Shown here: one piece after another, positions 24,556 through 33,233 of the stretch
How positions within the stretch are numbered: the stretch's first letter is position 1
Layout: every line of letters begins with the position of its first letter
Assembly: GCA_016213845.1 (NCBI GenBank)
Contig: JACQZN010000035.1
Location: 1 to 64,000, forward strand
Direction of reading: 5' to 3'
Length of the DNA: 64,000 bases
Source of the DNA: Candidatus Wallbacteria bacterium
GTDB taxonomy: Bacteria; Muiribacteriota; UBA6191; JACPRK01
The notes under the pieces: model-generated
Told to the model about the DNA's origin: nothing
The model's database searches: none
Seen by the model: only the letters and a program-made list of their open reading frames with translations
Program-made: the position numbers and the translations under genes

Positions 24556-25062
24556 TCAGGGGCGCGGCCGGGAGGCGTCGGGCCTGAGCCCATGGCAGAG
24601 CGCGACGGCCAGCGCGTCGGCTGCGTCGTCGGGCCGGGGGATGGCGGCCAAGGCAAGGAGCCGGGCCACCATGTGTTGCACCTGGGCCTTGTCGGCCTTG
24701 CCGTAGCCGAGCACGCTGCCGCGCACCTCCATCGAGGTGTACTCCCCCACCGGAATGGCGCTCTGGGCCAGCGCCAGCAGAATGACGCCCCTCACCTGAC
24801 CGACGGTCAGCGCGTTCTGGAGATTGGCCCGCACGAAGAGCTTCTCGACGGCGGCCTCCTGGGGCTCGTAGCGGCGGATCAGCTCGAGGCAGTCGGCGTA
24901 GATGGCCAGCAATCGCGCACTCATGGACTGTTCCGGGCGCGTACGGATGCAGCCGCTGGTGATGTAGGAGGGACGGCGGCCGGCGTCGATTCGCACGACG
25001 CCAAAGCCGGTGATCGACACGCCGGGATCGATGCCGAGAATGACGCGGGATGCCCCGGTCAA
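24556..25062 (-). CDS. ruvC: Holliday junction endonuclease RuvC
   Basis: Structure-specific endonuclease that resolves Holliday junctions with RuvAB. The acidic catalytic residues lie in ILGIDPGVSITGFGVV (first Asp), AAVEKLFVRANLQNALTVGQVRG (Glu) and DDAADALAVALCHG (paired Asp). Length 168 is normal. The TTG start at 25062 overlaps the yebC stop (TTGA), giving the usual yebC-ruvC pair; ruvA and ruvB are not in this window. Confidence 0.94.
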   Translation of the reverse strand: MTGASRVILGIDPGVSITGFGVVRIDAGRRPSYITSGCIRTRPEQSMSARLLAIYADCLELIRRYEPQEAAVEKLFVRANLQNALTVGQVRGVILLALAQSAIPVGEYTSMEVRGSVLGYGKADKAQVQHMVARLLALAAIPRPDDAADALAVALCHGLRPDASRPRP

Positions 25063-25808
25063 GCGCTGGCTTCCATGTCCGCCTGCGAGATGTCGAAGTT
25101 GGCGTAGACGTTCTGGACGTCGTCGTGTTCCTCGAGCGCTTCCATCAGCTTCATCATCTTCTGCGCGTCGTCGCCCTCGAGGTGGACGGTCATGTTCGGG
25201 ATGCGCGCGAGCTCCGCCGAAACGTACTTGAATCCTGCGTCGTCTGCGGCCTGCTTCACGGCCTGGAAGGCGCTGGTTTCGCAGGTGACCTCCATGCTGC
25301 CGTCGTCGTTCTTGCTGATGTCCTCGACGCCCGCGTCCAGCAGCTTCTCCATCAGCTGGTCTTCGGTAACCGCGTCGGCGGCAAACACCAGAAGTCCCTT
25401 TGACTTGAACAGGTAGGCGACCGAGCCGGGATCTGCCAGACGTCCGGCATTCCTCGAGAGCACGTGGCGCATCTCACCCGAGGTGCGGTTGGTGTTGTCC
25501 GTCAGCGCCTCGATGAGGATGGCGGCGCCGCCTGGGCCGTACCCCTCGTAGAGCTTCTCTTCGTAGTTGACGCCCTCGAGCTCGCCGGTGCCGCGCATGA
25601 TCGCCTTGCGCATGGTGTCGTGCGGCATGTTCACGGCCTTCGCCTTGCCGATCACCATTCGCAGGCGCGAGTTCATCGTCTCGTCGCCGCCCCCGTGGCG
25701 CGCCGCAACCGTCAACTCACGGATGATCTTCGTGAACGCCTGGCCGCGCTTGGCGTCGGTGGCGGCCTTCTTGTGCTTGATGGTGGCCCATTTGGAGTGG
25801 CCGGACAT
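25059..25808 (-). CDS. yebC: YebC/PmpR-family protein
   Basis: A 249-residue cytoplasmic protein of the YebC/TACO1 family, known as transcriptional regulators and, more recently, as helpers of translation through proline-rich stretches. The N-terminus MSGHSKWATIKHKKAATDAKRG and the block YEGYGPGGAAILIEALTDN are diagnostic. ATG 25808 is the conserved start. It is followed directly by ruvC. Confidence 0.94.
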   Translation of the reverse strand: MSGHSKWATIKHKKAATDAKRGQAFTKIIRELTVAARHGGGDETMNSRLRMVIGKAKAVNMPHDTMRKAIMRGTGELEGVNYEEKLYEGYGPGGAAILIEALTDNTNRTSGEMRHVLSRNAGRLADPGSVAYLFKSKGLLVFAADAVTEDQLMEKLLDAGVEDISKNDDGSMEVTCETSAFQAVKQAADDAGFKYVSAELARIPNMTVHLEGDDAQKMMKLMEALEEHDDVQNVYANFDISQADMEASA

Positions 25809-25916
25809 GGGTGGCTCCCTGCGAGATCGGTCGAAACCCGCCGACGGCGGCCGGCGGCATCCCTCATCATGGCATGCCCCTGTCCAATCGTCCAGGACCC
25901 CCGTCACGACCGTTCC

Positions 25917-25949
25917 CAAAAACCCGGCACAGGTGTGCGCCACGGGTTT
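25917..25949 (-). terminator. Intrinsic terminator of rpoN
   Basis: On the minus strand 10 bases after the rpoN stop, AAACCCG pairs with CGGGTTT (with inner GCACA/TGTGC), followed by TTT. It separates rpoN from the yebC-ruvC pair. Confidence 0.7.
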
Positions 25950-25958
25950 ACGGCGGCA

Positions 25959-27422
25959 TCAGGAGTAGGCTTTGCGCTTCGACGAGGAGCGGATGTTCAG
26001 CTCTTCGCGGTACTTGGCGACGGTGCGGCGGGCCAGTTCGATGCCGCGGTTCTTCAGGAACTCCACGATCTTCGAATCCGAGAACGGGCGGCGGGGGTCT
26101 TCCTTGGACACGATGTCCCGGATGATCTCGTGGATGTGCTTGCTCGAGATCTCCTCGCCGTTGGTTTTCGTGGTGCCGGATGAGAAGAAGAACTTGAGCT
26201 GGAAGAGCCCCCGCGGGGTCTGCACGTACTTGTTGTTGGTGACGCGGCTGATGGTGCTTTCGTGCAGGCTGCAGTGGTCCGCCACGTCCTTGAGGATGAG
26301 CGGCTTGAGCCCTGCCACGCCGATGTCGAGGAAGTTCGCCTGGATCTCGAAGATCCTCTTCGTCACGCGGAAGATGGTGTCCTTGCGGCGCGCGATCGAC
26401 TCCAGGATGAACCGCGCGGCGTTCAACCGCTCCTTGATGAAGCTGATGGTCTTCTTGGCCGTCAGCTTCTCGGCCCTGAGCATCGACTGGTAGAACGCAT
26501 TGATCCGGATGTTGGGCAGGTACTTTTCGTTGATCGTGACCCGGATCTCGCCGTTGACCTTCTCCACGAAGACATCGGGCGTCACGTAGGTGGTCTTCTC
26601 GTCGGAGGAGTAGTGCAGCCCAGGTTTGGGGTCGAGCCGCTTGATCTCCTCGTAGCACTCCTTGATGCGCTCGACGTCCACTCGCTCGCGCCGGGCGATC
26701 TGCGGCAGCTTGTTGTTAGCCAGGTCCTCCAGGAAGAAGTCGATCAGTCGCAGCACCAGCGGATCGGGGTCGACCTGCGTCTCATACTGCAGCCGCAGAC
26801 ACTCCTTGAGATTGCGCGCGCCGATGCCGGGGGGGTCGAAGGTCTGCAGGATCGCGACCACGCCCTCCAGCGTCTCCTTGTCGATGCCGAGCACCGAGGT
26901 CACCTGATCGTCTTCGTAGATCAGGTAGCCGTTGCGGTCGATGAGGCCGATCAGGTACTCGCCGACCTTACGCTCCAGCGTGTTGCACTCCGACAGGCGC
27001 AGCTGGGTCGTCAGGTGCTCCGTCAGTGACGGTCGCGTCCCGACGTACTCCTCGATGTTGCTCTCTTCGTCCGCGTCGTAGTAGTTGACGCCTTCGCTGT
27101 AGTAATTGTCCTGGGCGTCCATCAGGTACTTGTAGAAGTCCTGGAAGTCCTCCTGAGGACGCACGCCGTCGTCGGACACCGTGGGGTCCGCGGGCTTGGG
27201 GATGTCGTCGAGGTTCGTCGGCTGCTGGGCCTCCTCCTTGGCCTCGTCGCCCCCTTCGGAGATCTCGAGCAGCGGGTTCTTCTCGACCTCTTCCTTGATC
27301 AGCTCCTGCAGCTCCAGCTGATTGAGCTGCAGCATCTTCATTGCCAGCTGCAGCTGCGGCGTCAACCGCAGGGTCTGCTGCAGCCGCAGATTGAGCGACT
27401 GCGAAAGCTTCATATTGCTCAT
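25959..27422 (-). CDS. rpoN: RNA polymerase sigma-54 factor RpoN
   Basis: Alternative sigma factor recognising -24/-12 promoters and needing AAA+ activators. The N-terminal Gln/Leu-rich activator-interacting region (LRLQQTLRLTPQLQLAMKMLQLNQLELQ) is followed by an acidic linker, the core-binding domain, and the C-terminal RpoN box ARRTVAKYRE near residue 465. Length 487 is normal. No enhancer-binding activator gene is in this window. A sigma-54-type promoter candidate lies at 57547. Confidence 0.97.
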   Translation of the reverse strand: MSNMKLSQSLNLRLQQTLRLTPQLQLAMKMLQLNQLELQELIKEEVEKNPLLEISEGGDEAKEEAQQPTNLDDIPKPADPTVSDDGVRPQEDFQDFYKYLMDAQDNYYSEGVNYYDADEESNIEEYVGTRPSLTEHLTTQLRLSECNTLERKVGEYLIGLIDRNGYLIYEDDQVTSVLGIDKETLEGVVAILQTFDPPGIGARNLKECLRLQYETQVDPDPLVLRLIDFFLEDLANNKLPQIARRERVDVERIKECYEEIKRLDPKPGLHYSSDEKTTYVTPDVFVEKVNGEIRVTINEKYLPNIRINAFYQSMLRAEKLTAKKTISFIKERLNAARFILESIARRKDTIFRVTKRIFEIQANFLDIGVAGLKPLILKDVADHCSLHESTISRVTNNKYVQTPRGLFQLKFFFSSGTTKTNGEEISSKHIHEIIRDIVSKEDPRRPFSDSKIVEFLKNRGIELARRTVAKYREELNIRSSSKRKAYS

Positions 27423-27461
27423 CGTGGTGTGGCCGCCCGGGTGAGGAGTCGGACCAAGCGG

Positions 27462-27467
27462 AGTATA
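27462..27467 (-). promoter_or_regulatory. Candidate -10 element of rpoN with G-tract upstream
   Basis: The minus strand reads TATACT 40 bases before the rpoN ATG. The expected -35 position is occupied by a tract of nine G residues (plus-strand C at 27482-27490), with no TTGACA-like hexamer. Confidence 0.4.
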
Positions 27468-27512
27468 GCACGCACCGCGGGCCCCCCCCCGAAGCGCAGG
27501 CTCTTGCCCGTT

Positions 27513-29867
27513 CTAGCTGCTGGAGCCGAGCTTGACGACCGTCACGCCGGAGTCGCCTTCGCCGTGGCCGCCGCTTCTCCACTCGGAGGCGTAGACGCTG
27601 GCGCGCAGATACTCCTCCACCACGCGTCTAAGGATGCCGTCGCCCTTGCCGTGGACGATGCGCACCTCCTCATAGCCCCGGGCCCACGCGCGGTCGAGGT
27701 ACCAGGCCAGCTTTTCCTTGGCCTCCTCGGCCCGCATCTGGATCAGGTTCAGCTCCAGCGGGACCGTCTCCTCGCTCTCCATCGAGTAGCCTGCTCGCCC
27801 CGCGGCTCCGTCGACCGACACGCTGCCCTTCGGGCGCGGCGCCTTCGGCTTCTCCTTGAGCTTGCGCAGCGCCTCGACCCTCGTCTTGAGCGGCATCCCC
27901 GAGGCGAGACGCACGGTGGCGTGGCGGGCGCCGAAGTCGAGGAGCTCCCCCTCGACGTTCAGATCGAGGACCAGCACCCGATCCCCCACCGCCAGCGGTT
28001 CTCCCGAGGCCTCGGGTGCGGCCTCCAGCTCTCGCTTCTCGAGCTCCGTCGCGCGCTCCTGGAGCGCCTCCGAGGCGGCCTGCGTCTGGCCGGTGCGAAC
28101 AGCTTCGCGAATGAAGTCTCGCAGCGCGACCAGGTCGGCGCGCTCCTCCTTCACGCGCTTCGCCAGCCAGGTCCGGCGCTCCTCCTTGAGGGCCGCCACG
28201 AGCTTCTCGTACTCGGCCCTGAGCCGCTCGGCCTCCGAGGCGGATTGCTCCGCAGCCTCCCGCCCCCGGCGGGCAGCGCTGCGCTCTTCTTCGAGGCGGC
28301 TCATCATCGAGGAGAGGCTGCCTTCCCCGCGCTCGAGCAGCGCCCGGGCCGCTTCGAGCAGCTTGGGCTGCAGTCCGAAGCGGCCGGCGATCTCGATGCC
28401 CGCGCTGGCGCCGTGCTCGTTTTCGAGCAATCGGTAGGTCGGTCGCAGGGTGCGCCGGTCGAACTCGACGGCGTAGTTCTTGAAACCGGCGTGGCGGTCC
28501 TTGAGCAGCTTGATGGAGTTGTAGTGAGTCGTGATCAGCGTGGTTGCGCCCCGGTCCCTGAGCTCCAGCAGGATTGCCTCGGCCAGAGCGGAGCCTTCCT
28601 GGGGATCGGTCCCCGTCATGAACTCGTCGAGGAGCACCAGGTCCCCCGGCCCGGCGCTAGCCAGGATGGCGACGACGTCGGAGACGTGGCTGCTGAAGCT
28701 CGAGAGGTTCTGGTCGATCGACTGCTTGTCGCCGATCTCGCAGTGCACGTGCCGGAAGAAGGCGGTGCGTGTGCCCTCGTCGCATGGGATCGGAAAGCCG
28801 GCTGCCGCCATCAGGTGGAGCAGCCCGGTGGTCTTCAGGGCGACCGTCTTGCCGCCCGAGTTGGCTCCTCCGAGCACCAGGACGCGGTCGGCCTCGCCGG
28901 CGCGGATGTCGATCGGGACGCAGCGGTCCTCCAGGAGCGGATGGCGGGCGTGCCTGAGCTCGAAGGTGAAGTCGTCGGAGAAGTCGGGCGCCCGGGCGCC
29001 GGCGGCTTGGGCCCAGCGCGCGCGGGCGGCCAGCGAGTCGAGCCAGGAGAGCAGCATGAGCGCCAGTTCCAGCTCGGGGCGGTTGGCGCGGACGTCTTCC
29101 GAGAGCCGGCGCAGGATGCGGAGGATCTCCTGCTCTTCGGCGATGTAGCTGTTGACGAGGTCGTTGTTCTTGTCGACCATTGCGAGTGGCTCGACGTAGA
29201 GTGACAGCCCGCTCTTCGACTGCCCCTGGACCACGCCCGGGACGTGGCCGCGGGCGTCGGACCGGACCAGGACGACGTAACGGCCGTTGACCTGCGTGAA
29301 GTAAGTCTCGGCCAGCCACTTTTCGAGTCGGCTGTCGCGCAGGAGCTGCTTCAGAGCGGACTCGACGGAGGCGATGAGCGAGCGGCGCGCCCGCCGGATC
29401 GAGGCCAGCTGTGGGCTTGCGCGGTCCTGGATCTCGCCGTGGGGCGAGAAGACGACGTCGATGGCGGTTGCCAGCGGTCCCATCGGGGGGAGTTGGGCCA
29501 GCGTTTGCGTGACGCGCGGTGCCGGCACGGTCAAGGCGGTTCCCGCCTTCCTCCGGAGCCCGGCGATCGCGTCGAGGGTCTTGCGGACGTTCAGGAAGTC
29601 GGTTCGCTCCAGGAGCACGCCTTCGGCCTGGAGCCGTCCGAGCAGTTCGGCCTCGTAATGGCAGGGGAAAGTTGTTTCGGAGCGTTCGGCCAGGAAGTGG
29701 CCCATCTGGGTCACGGCTTCCAGCTCGGAGCGAGCGGCTTCGCGGGTCGGCGCCGGGCCGAGACCGCGGACCCGGGCAGCACCCGGCGCGGCCGCAGCGC
29801 GGGCGGCGACCTGCTCTCGAATCCGGTGGAAATCGAGCTCGTCGGAGAACGGTGCTGGTAGGGCCAT
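27513..29867 (-). CDS. mutS2: Endonuclease MutS2
   Basis: MutS-family ATPase with a C-terminal Smr nuclease domain; members suppress homologous recombination or rescue collided ribosomes. The ATPase has VLGGANSGGKTVALKTTGLL (Walker A), DEFMTGTDPQEG (Walker B) and TTHYNSIK. A coiled-coil clamp follows (EEERSAARRGREAAEQ). The Smr domain at the end has VRIVHGKGDGILRRVVEEYL. Length 784 is normal. ATG 29867 is chosen because the upstream in-frame residues are not conserved in type. It lacks the mismatch-recognition domain of MutS1, as expected. Confidence 0.95.
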   Translation of the reverse strand: MALPAPFSDELDFHRIREQVAARAAAAPGAARVRGLGPAPTREAARSELEAVTQMGHFLAERSETTFPCHYEAELLGRLQAEGVLLERTDFLNVRKTLDAIAGLRRKAGTALTVPAPRVTQTLAQLPPMGPLATAIDVVFSPHGEIQDRASPQLASIRRARRSLIASVESALKQLLRDSRLEKWLAETYFTQVNGRYVVLVRSDARGHVPGVVQGQSKSGLSLYVEPLAMVDKNNDLVNSYIAEEQEILRILRRLSEDVRANRPELELALMLLSWLDSLAARARWAQAAGARAPDFSDDFTFELRHARHPLLEDRCVPIDIRAGEADRVLVLGGANSGGKTVALKTTGLLHLMAAAGFPIPCDEGTRTAFFRHVHCEIGDKQSIDQNLSSFSSHVSDVVAILASAGPGDLVLLDEFMTGTDPQEGSALAEAILLELRDRGATTLITTHYNSIKLLKDRHAGFKNYAVEFDRRTLRPTYRLLENEHGASAGIEIAGRFGLQPKLLEAARALLERGEGSLSSMMSRLEEERSAARRGREAAEQSASEAERLRAEYEKLVAALKEERRTWLAKRVKEERADLVALRDFIREAVRTGQTQAASEALQERATELEKRELEAAPEASGEPLAVGDRVLVLDLNVEGELLDFGARHATVRLASGMPLKTRVEALRKLKEKPKAPRPKGSVSVDGAAGRAGYSMESEETVPLELNLIQMRAEEAKEKLAWYLDRAWARGYEEVRIVHGKGDGILRRVVEEYLRASVYASEWRSGGHGEGDSGVTVVKLGSSS

Positions 29868-30036
29868 GGCCGTGAGTGGAACGGGGTGGGGAAGGCGCCG
29901 AGAACGAGTGGAGTAACTGTTCGAATCTCCTCTCGGGGCTTCGGCCGCACGCATGCACGGATCTTTCGAAAGACCTCTTGAGTCCAGAACTCCCTGACAA
30001 GCGCCGCCAACAGGAAAACCCGCATCAAATGGGGGT

Positions 30037-30084
30037 CCAGGGGGACAGGTCCCCTTGGTCGGGGTTCGGGGGCGAAGCCCCCGA
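30037..30084. repeat. Two adjacent small palindromes (REP-like)
   Basis: 30037-30058 (arms around GGGGAC/GTCCCC) and 30066-30084 (CGGGGGC, GAA, GCCCCCG) are compact inverted repeats just after the stop of the 3D-domain gene. Neither is followed by a T-run on the minus strand, so they look like extragenic palindromes rather than a terminator. Confidence 0.5.
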
Positions 30085-30090
30085 GTGGAT

Positions 30091-31080
30091 TCAGTACAAC
30101 TCGAGCCGGCCTAGTCGAGCTGGGCGAGGTCGGGGGAGGTCTTGCTGCGGGACTTGCCCTTTGCCAGCATTGCTGCGGGACTTGCCCTTTGCCAGCACCT
30201 TGTAAAGAGGCAGCCGGCGCTTGTCGTTGGCCAGCATGCGTTCGATGGCGATGCCGTCGGCGCGCGTGAGGGTGTAGATGTCGATTCCCTTGACGCCGCT
30301 GCCGACGTCGTCGACGCGGAAGTAGCCGTCGTGGCGGGTGCCGGAGGGCAGTTTCATGCCGACCGCCTGAGGGATGAAGACCCGGTCGCCGACCTTGAGG
30401 CCTTTCATGCCTGCGAACCTGTTCACGGCGATGGAGCGGTAGGGCACGAGCTTCCTGCCGCCGCTGCCGTAGCCCAGGGTTGCGACCTGGGTGACGTCGT
30501 CGTAGACGCCGCGGGAGCTCGTGACGTTGAGGACGTGGCCGTCCTTGAGCATGGCGGTGCCCTCGACGTCCAGCCGGCGTTTGAACTCTGCCGAGACTCG
30601 GATGCGGGTCCGGGAGCCATCGCGTCGGATGACTGAGATCGGCACGCTGCGAGGGCCCTTGCCTTCGTCGATTTCGTCGGCGGTCCAGTACAGCGTGACC
30701 GGGAACTTGCCCAGGTAGACGTGCTTGACCCGGGAGGTCTCCTTGCGATCGATGTACGAATCGATGATGTTGACGATGGCGCCCTCGACGGAGCGCATCA
30801 TCCGGGCGTCCCGCTCCTCGATTGCGGGGGCTGGGGCCGTATCGACGGGGGGGGCCAGCGAGGTGAGCTGGGCGCGGGGAGCGCGGCGGACTTTGAGCGC
30901 GGGATTCTTGGCGCGCTTCTGAGCGGCGCGGCTGGCCTTGGCCTTGCGGCGCGCGGGGTTCCTCACGGTCGCGGCAAGGGCCTCGTCGGCGGCTCCGAGC
31001 AGCAGCTGGAGAAGGGCCAGGAATGCAACCGCGATTCGCATCGCGGCGCCGCCCGACCGGGCGACATAGGTTCCTTCCAT
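30091..31080 (-). CDS. Exported 3D-domain protein (possible murein-acting), shifted C-terminus
   Basis: A 329-residue protein with a signal peptide (MRIAVAFLALLQLLLGAADEALA) after a 13-residue leader. A basic linker follows, then a G5-like beta segment (FKRRLDVEGTAMLKDGHVLNV) and a 3D-type double-psi barrel (GDRVFIPQAVGMK, then DGYFRVDDVGSGVKGIDIY) with the conserved Asp residues. 3D domains occur in MltA-type lytic transglycosylases and Rpf-like proteins, so murein cleavage is plausible. ATG 31080 has AAAGGAG 5 bases upstream. The last 25 or so residues are out of the ancestral frame because of a 28-base tandem duplication at 30142-30197; with one copy the protein would end KSRSKTSPDLAQLD at 30111. 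Confidence 0.7.
   Translation of the reverse strand: MEGTYVARSGGAAMRIAVAFLALLQLLLGAADEALAATVRNPARRKAKASRAAQKRAKNPALKVRRAPRAQLTSLAPPVDTAPAPAIEERDARMMRSVEGAIVNIIDSYIDRKETSRVKHVYLGKFPVTLYWTADEIDEGKGPRSVPISVIRRDGSRTRIRVSAEFKRRLDVEGTAMLKDGHVLNVTSSRGVYDDVTQVATLGYGSGGRKLVPYRSIAVNRFAGMKGLKVGDRVFIPQAVGMKLPSGTRHDGYFRVDDVGSGVKGIDIYTLTRADGIAIERMLANDKRRLPLYKVLAKGKSRSNAGKGQVPQQDLPRPRPARLGRLELY
30142..30197. repeat. 28-base perfect tandem duplication inside a gene
   Basis: 30142-30169 and 30170-30197 are identical. The length is not a multiple of three, so it shifts the reading frame of the 3D-domain gene near its 3' end and replaces a 10-residue tail by about 25 unrelated residues. Confidence 0.95.
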
Positions 31081-31195
31081 GCGGTCTCCTTTCTCAGGGC
31101 CCGCCTCTGTGAGGCGGACAGACGGCCGTTCGAAGGGCCCCGCATGTTACGGGCGGAACGGGGAAAAGTCAAGGAATAGTGGCGAGCAGAGCAGA

Positions 31196-31223
31196 GAGAA
31201 TCGAGAATTGAGAATCGAGAAGT
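31196..31223. repeat. Heptanucleotide tandem array, GAGAATY type
   Basis: Four units: GAGAATC, GAGAATT, GAGAATC, GAGAAGT. This is the first of three 7-base arrays in the 380-base gap 31081-31461, which otherwise holds no gene or promoter I can support. Confidence 0.75.
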
Positions 31224-31243
31224 GGGTCGGGGAAAGATGGGAG

Positions 31244-31278
31244 GAGTAGACAGTAGACAGTAGTCAGTAGACAGTAGG
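31244..31278. repeat. Heptanucleotide tandem array, CAGTAGN type
   Basis: Five units: GAGTAGA, CAGTAGA, CAGTAGT, CAGTAGA, CAGTAGG. It differs by one base from the GAGTAGN arrays at 52859, 59364 and 62807. Confidence 0.8.
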
Positions 31279-31368
31279 GGCGATGGATGCGCGACTTCGG
31301 AGGGGGGCATCCGGCGGGTGTCCATGCGACGGACTCGCCCCTTCGCTCCCTGCTTCTCAATCCCCAAG

Positions 31369-31466
31369 TCTGACCCCTGACTCCTGAAGCCTGACGCCTG
31401 AAGCCTGACGCCTGAAGCCTGACGCCTGACGCCTGACGCCTGAAGCCTCCCCCCTCAAGCCTCAAA
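31369..31466. repeat. Heptanucleotide tandem array, CCTGANN type (fourteen units)
   Basis: Fourteen in-phase 7-base units run from 31369 to 31466 (starting TCTGACC, then mainly CCTGACG and CCTGAAG, grading into CCTCCCC, CCTCAAG, CCTCAAA). The stop codon of the response regulator (minus strand, 31462-31464) lies inside the last unit. Confidence 0.9.
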
Positions 31467-31932
31467 AGATGCGGTACTTCTCCTGCATCTCCTTCTTGAT
31501 GAGCTCGCCGTACTCGTGCATCGCCTTCTGTCGCCACTGCTGGATCGTGAGATGCACATGCACCCGGGCCAGGAGCTCATCAGGGTCGGTTCCCTTGTGG
31601 ACATAATCGACGGCGCCCTGCTTGAGGGCCTTGACGACCGAGTCCTTCTCGCCACGCGCGGAGAGAACGATGACGGGAACTCCCTTCATGCCCGACTGCT
31701 TCTGGATCATGTCGAGCGTTTCGAAACCGTCCATCACCGGCATCATGAGATCGAGAAGGATCAGGTCGATCTTCTGCGTCCGGAGTGCCTCGAGGCCTTG
31801 CTTGCCGTCGGTGGCCCGGATCGGCTTGTAGCCGTTGAGCTCCAGCACCTTCGACATCACTTCGAGCACATCCCCGTCGTCGTCGACGATCAGAATGCGC
31901 GGCGCGGGCTTCGACTCGGAAGTATTCGACAT
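31462..31932 (-). CDS. CheY-like response regulator
   Basis: A 156-residue receiver protein. RILIVDDDGDVLEVMSKVLE holds the acidic pocket, LILLDLMMPVMDGFETL the phospho-accepting Asp (about residue 59), VIVLSARGEKD the Thr/Ser position as Ser, and VDYVHKGTDPDELLARV the conserved Lys. Beyond the receiver is a helical tail of about 30 residues with no DNA-binding domain, so output is by protein contact. AAGGAGG lies 7 bases before the ATG. It starts 3 bases after the hybrid kinase stop and is surely its partner. Confidence 0.9.
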   Translation of the reverse strand: MSNTSESKPAPRILIVDDDGDVLEVMSKVLELNGYKPIRATDGKQGLEALRTQKIDLILLDLMMPVMDGFETLDMIQKQSGMKGVPVIVLSARGEKDSVVKALKQGAVDYVHKGTDPDELLARVHVHLTIQQWRQKAMHEYGELIKKEMQEKYRIF

Positions 31933-31935
31933 CGG

Positions 31936-33135
31936 TCAGCCTCCTTGGGGCACTGCGCTCAGGACCCCATCCTGGCGCTCTGGAATGGTCAGTACGAATC
32001 GGGTGCCACGACCCGGACTGCTGTCGACGGCGACCTTGCCCCCGTGGAGCTCCACGAGGTTCTTGACGATGCATAGCCCCAGTCCCGCCCCGCGCTCCTC
32101 GGTGAGCGAGCGCACGGATAGCTGCTGGAAGGGCCGGAAGAGAAGCGATTGCTCCTCGAGCGGAATGCCGGGGCCGGTGTCGGACACTGAAACTTCGAGC
32201 CCGCCTCCGAGGGGGCGGGCCGAGACCGTGACACTGGCGCCTGCCGGACAGAACTTGAGCGCGTTGCCCACGAGGTTGTTGATCACCTGCAGCATTCGTT
32301 GCCGATCCAGCTGCGGCCTTCCCACTCCGGGGGCGACGTCCGCGGCCAGGGTGATCTGCTTCTCTCCGGCCAGGACGCGGTGCACCTCGAAGGCCTCCTC
32401 GATCAGCTCCTGCGGGTCGCACGGCTCCAGCTCCACCCGAAGGCTCCCCTCCTCGATCTTCTCGAGATCGAGCAGGTTGTTCACCAGCACGCGCATGTAG
32501 TCTACCAGGGATCGGACGCGCTGTACGGCCCTGAGCTGCTCGCCTTCCAGTCCGCCGTACCCCCCTCGCATCAACAGGGTGCAGTAGTTGGATACGGTGG
32601 CGAGAGGAGACTTGATGTCGTGACTCGCCATCGACAGGTACTCGCGGCGCCGGCGATCCAGCTCCCGCAGGCTCTCGTTCTTCTGACGCAGCTCCCGCTC
32701 CATGCGGTAGATGCGCACCACCGACGAGACTCGTGCCAGCAGCTCCGGCTTGCTGGTCGGCTTGGGAATGTAGTCGCGGACTCCCAGCTCCAGTCCTCGC
32801 CGCACTTCATCGGAGTCGATCGCCTCGGCGGTGACGAACAGGATCGGCACCAGCGCTGTGCGCGGTTGCTTCTGCAGCTCCCGCATCACCTGGAAGCCGT
32901 CCATGTCGGGCATCCCCACGTCCAGCAGGATGGCGTCCAGTTGCTCGCGCGAAGCGATCTCGAGCGCCTGGGCGCCATGGAACGCTTTGAGAACACGGTA
33001 GCCGTCCAGTTCCAGGACGTCGGCGAGGACTTCGACAAGGGCCGGGTCGTCGTCGACGAGCAAGAGTGTGCCGGCTACCGGTTCGATCGGTCGATTCTCC
33101 GGCTCGTTATCCATTCCTTCTTGGTCCGCACTCAC
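31936..33135 (-). CDS. Hybrid two-component sensor: receiver plus histidine kinase
   Basis: A 399-residue soluble protein. An N-terminal receiver (TLLLVDDDPALVEVLADVL, phospho-Asp in ILLDVGMPDMDGF) is followed by a helical linker, a HisKA domain with phospho-His in YLSMASHDIKSPLATVSNY, and a HATPase domain with N-box LVGNALKFCPAGA, DTGPGIPL and GAGLGLCIVKNLVELHGG. There are no membrane segments, so it senses through its receiver or partners. The GTG at 33135 is the longest start; ATG 33114 is an alternative. It forms an operon with the single-domain response regulator. Confidence 0.9.
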   Translation of the reverse strand: MSADQEGMDNEPENRPIEPVAGTLLLVDDDPALVEVLADVLELDGYRVLKAFHGAQALEIASREQLDAILLDVGMPDMDGFQVMRELQKQPRTALVPILFVTAEAIDSDEVRRGLELGVRDYIPKPTSKPELLARVSSVVRIYRMERELRQKNESLRELDRRRREYLSMASHDIKSPLATVSNYCTLLMRGGYGGLEGEQLRAVQRVRSLVDYMRVLVNNLLDLEKIEEGSLRVELEPCDPQELIEEAFEVHRVLAGEKQITLAADVAPGVGRPQLDRQRMLQVINNLVGNALKFCPAGASVTVSARPLGGGLEVSVSDTGPGIPLEEQSLLFRPFQQLSVRSLTEERGAGLGLCIVKNLVELHGGKVAVDSSPGRGTRFVLTIPERQDGVLSAVPQGG

Positions 33136-33233
33136 CGTAGCAGATTCCTGACAAAATCGCAGGCTCGCCGACGATCGGCGTGGACTCGGGGCGGAAGGAC
33201 TGCTACAACTTCCACGGGAGAAAGGAGCTCGCG

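Noticed and set aside
31196..31466. Possible CRISPR array because of repeated units.
   Set aside because: Units are 7 bases, contiguous and without spacers; no cas genes are present.
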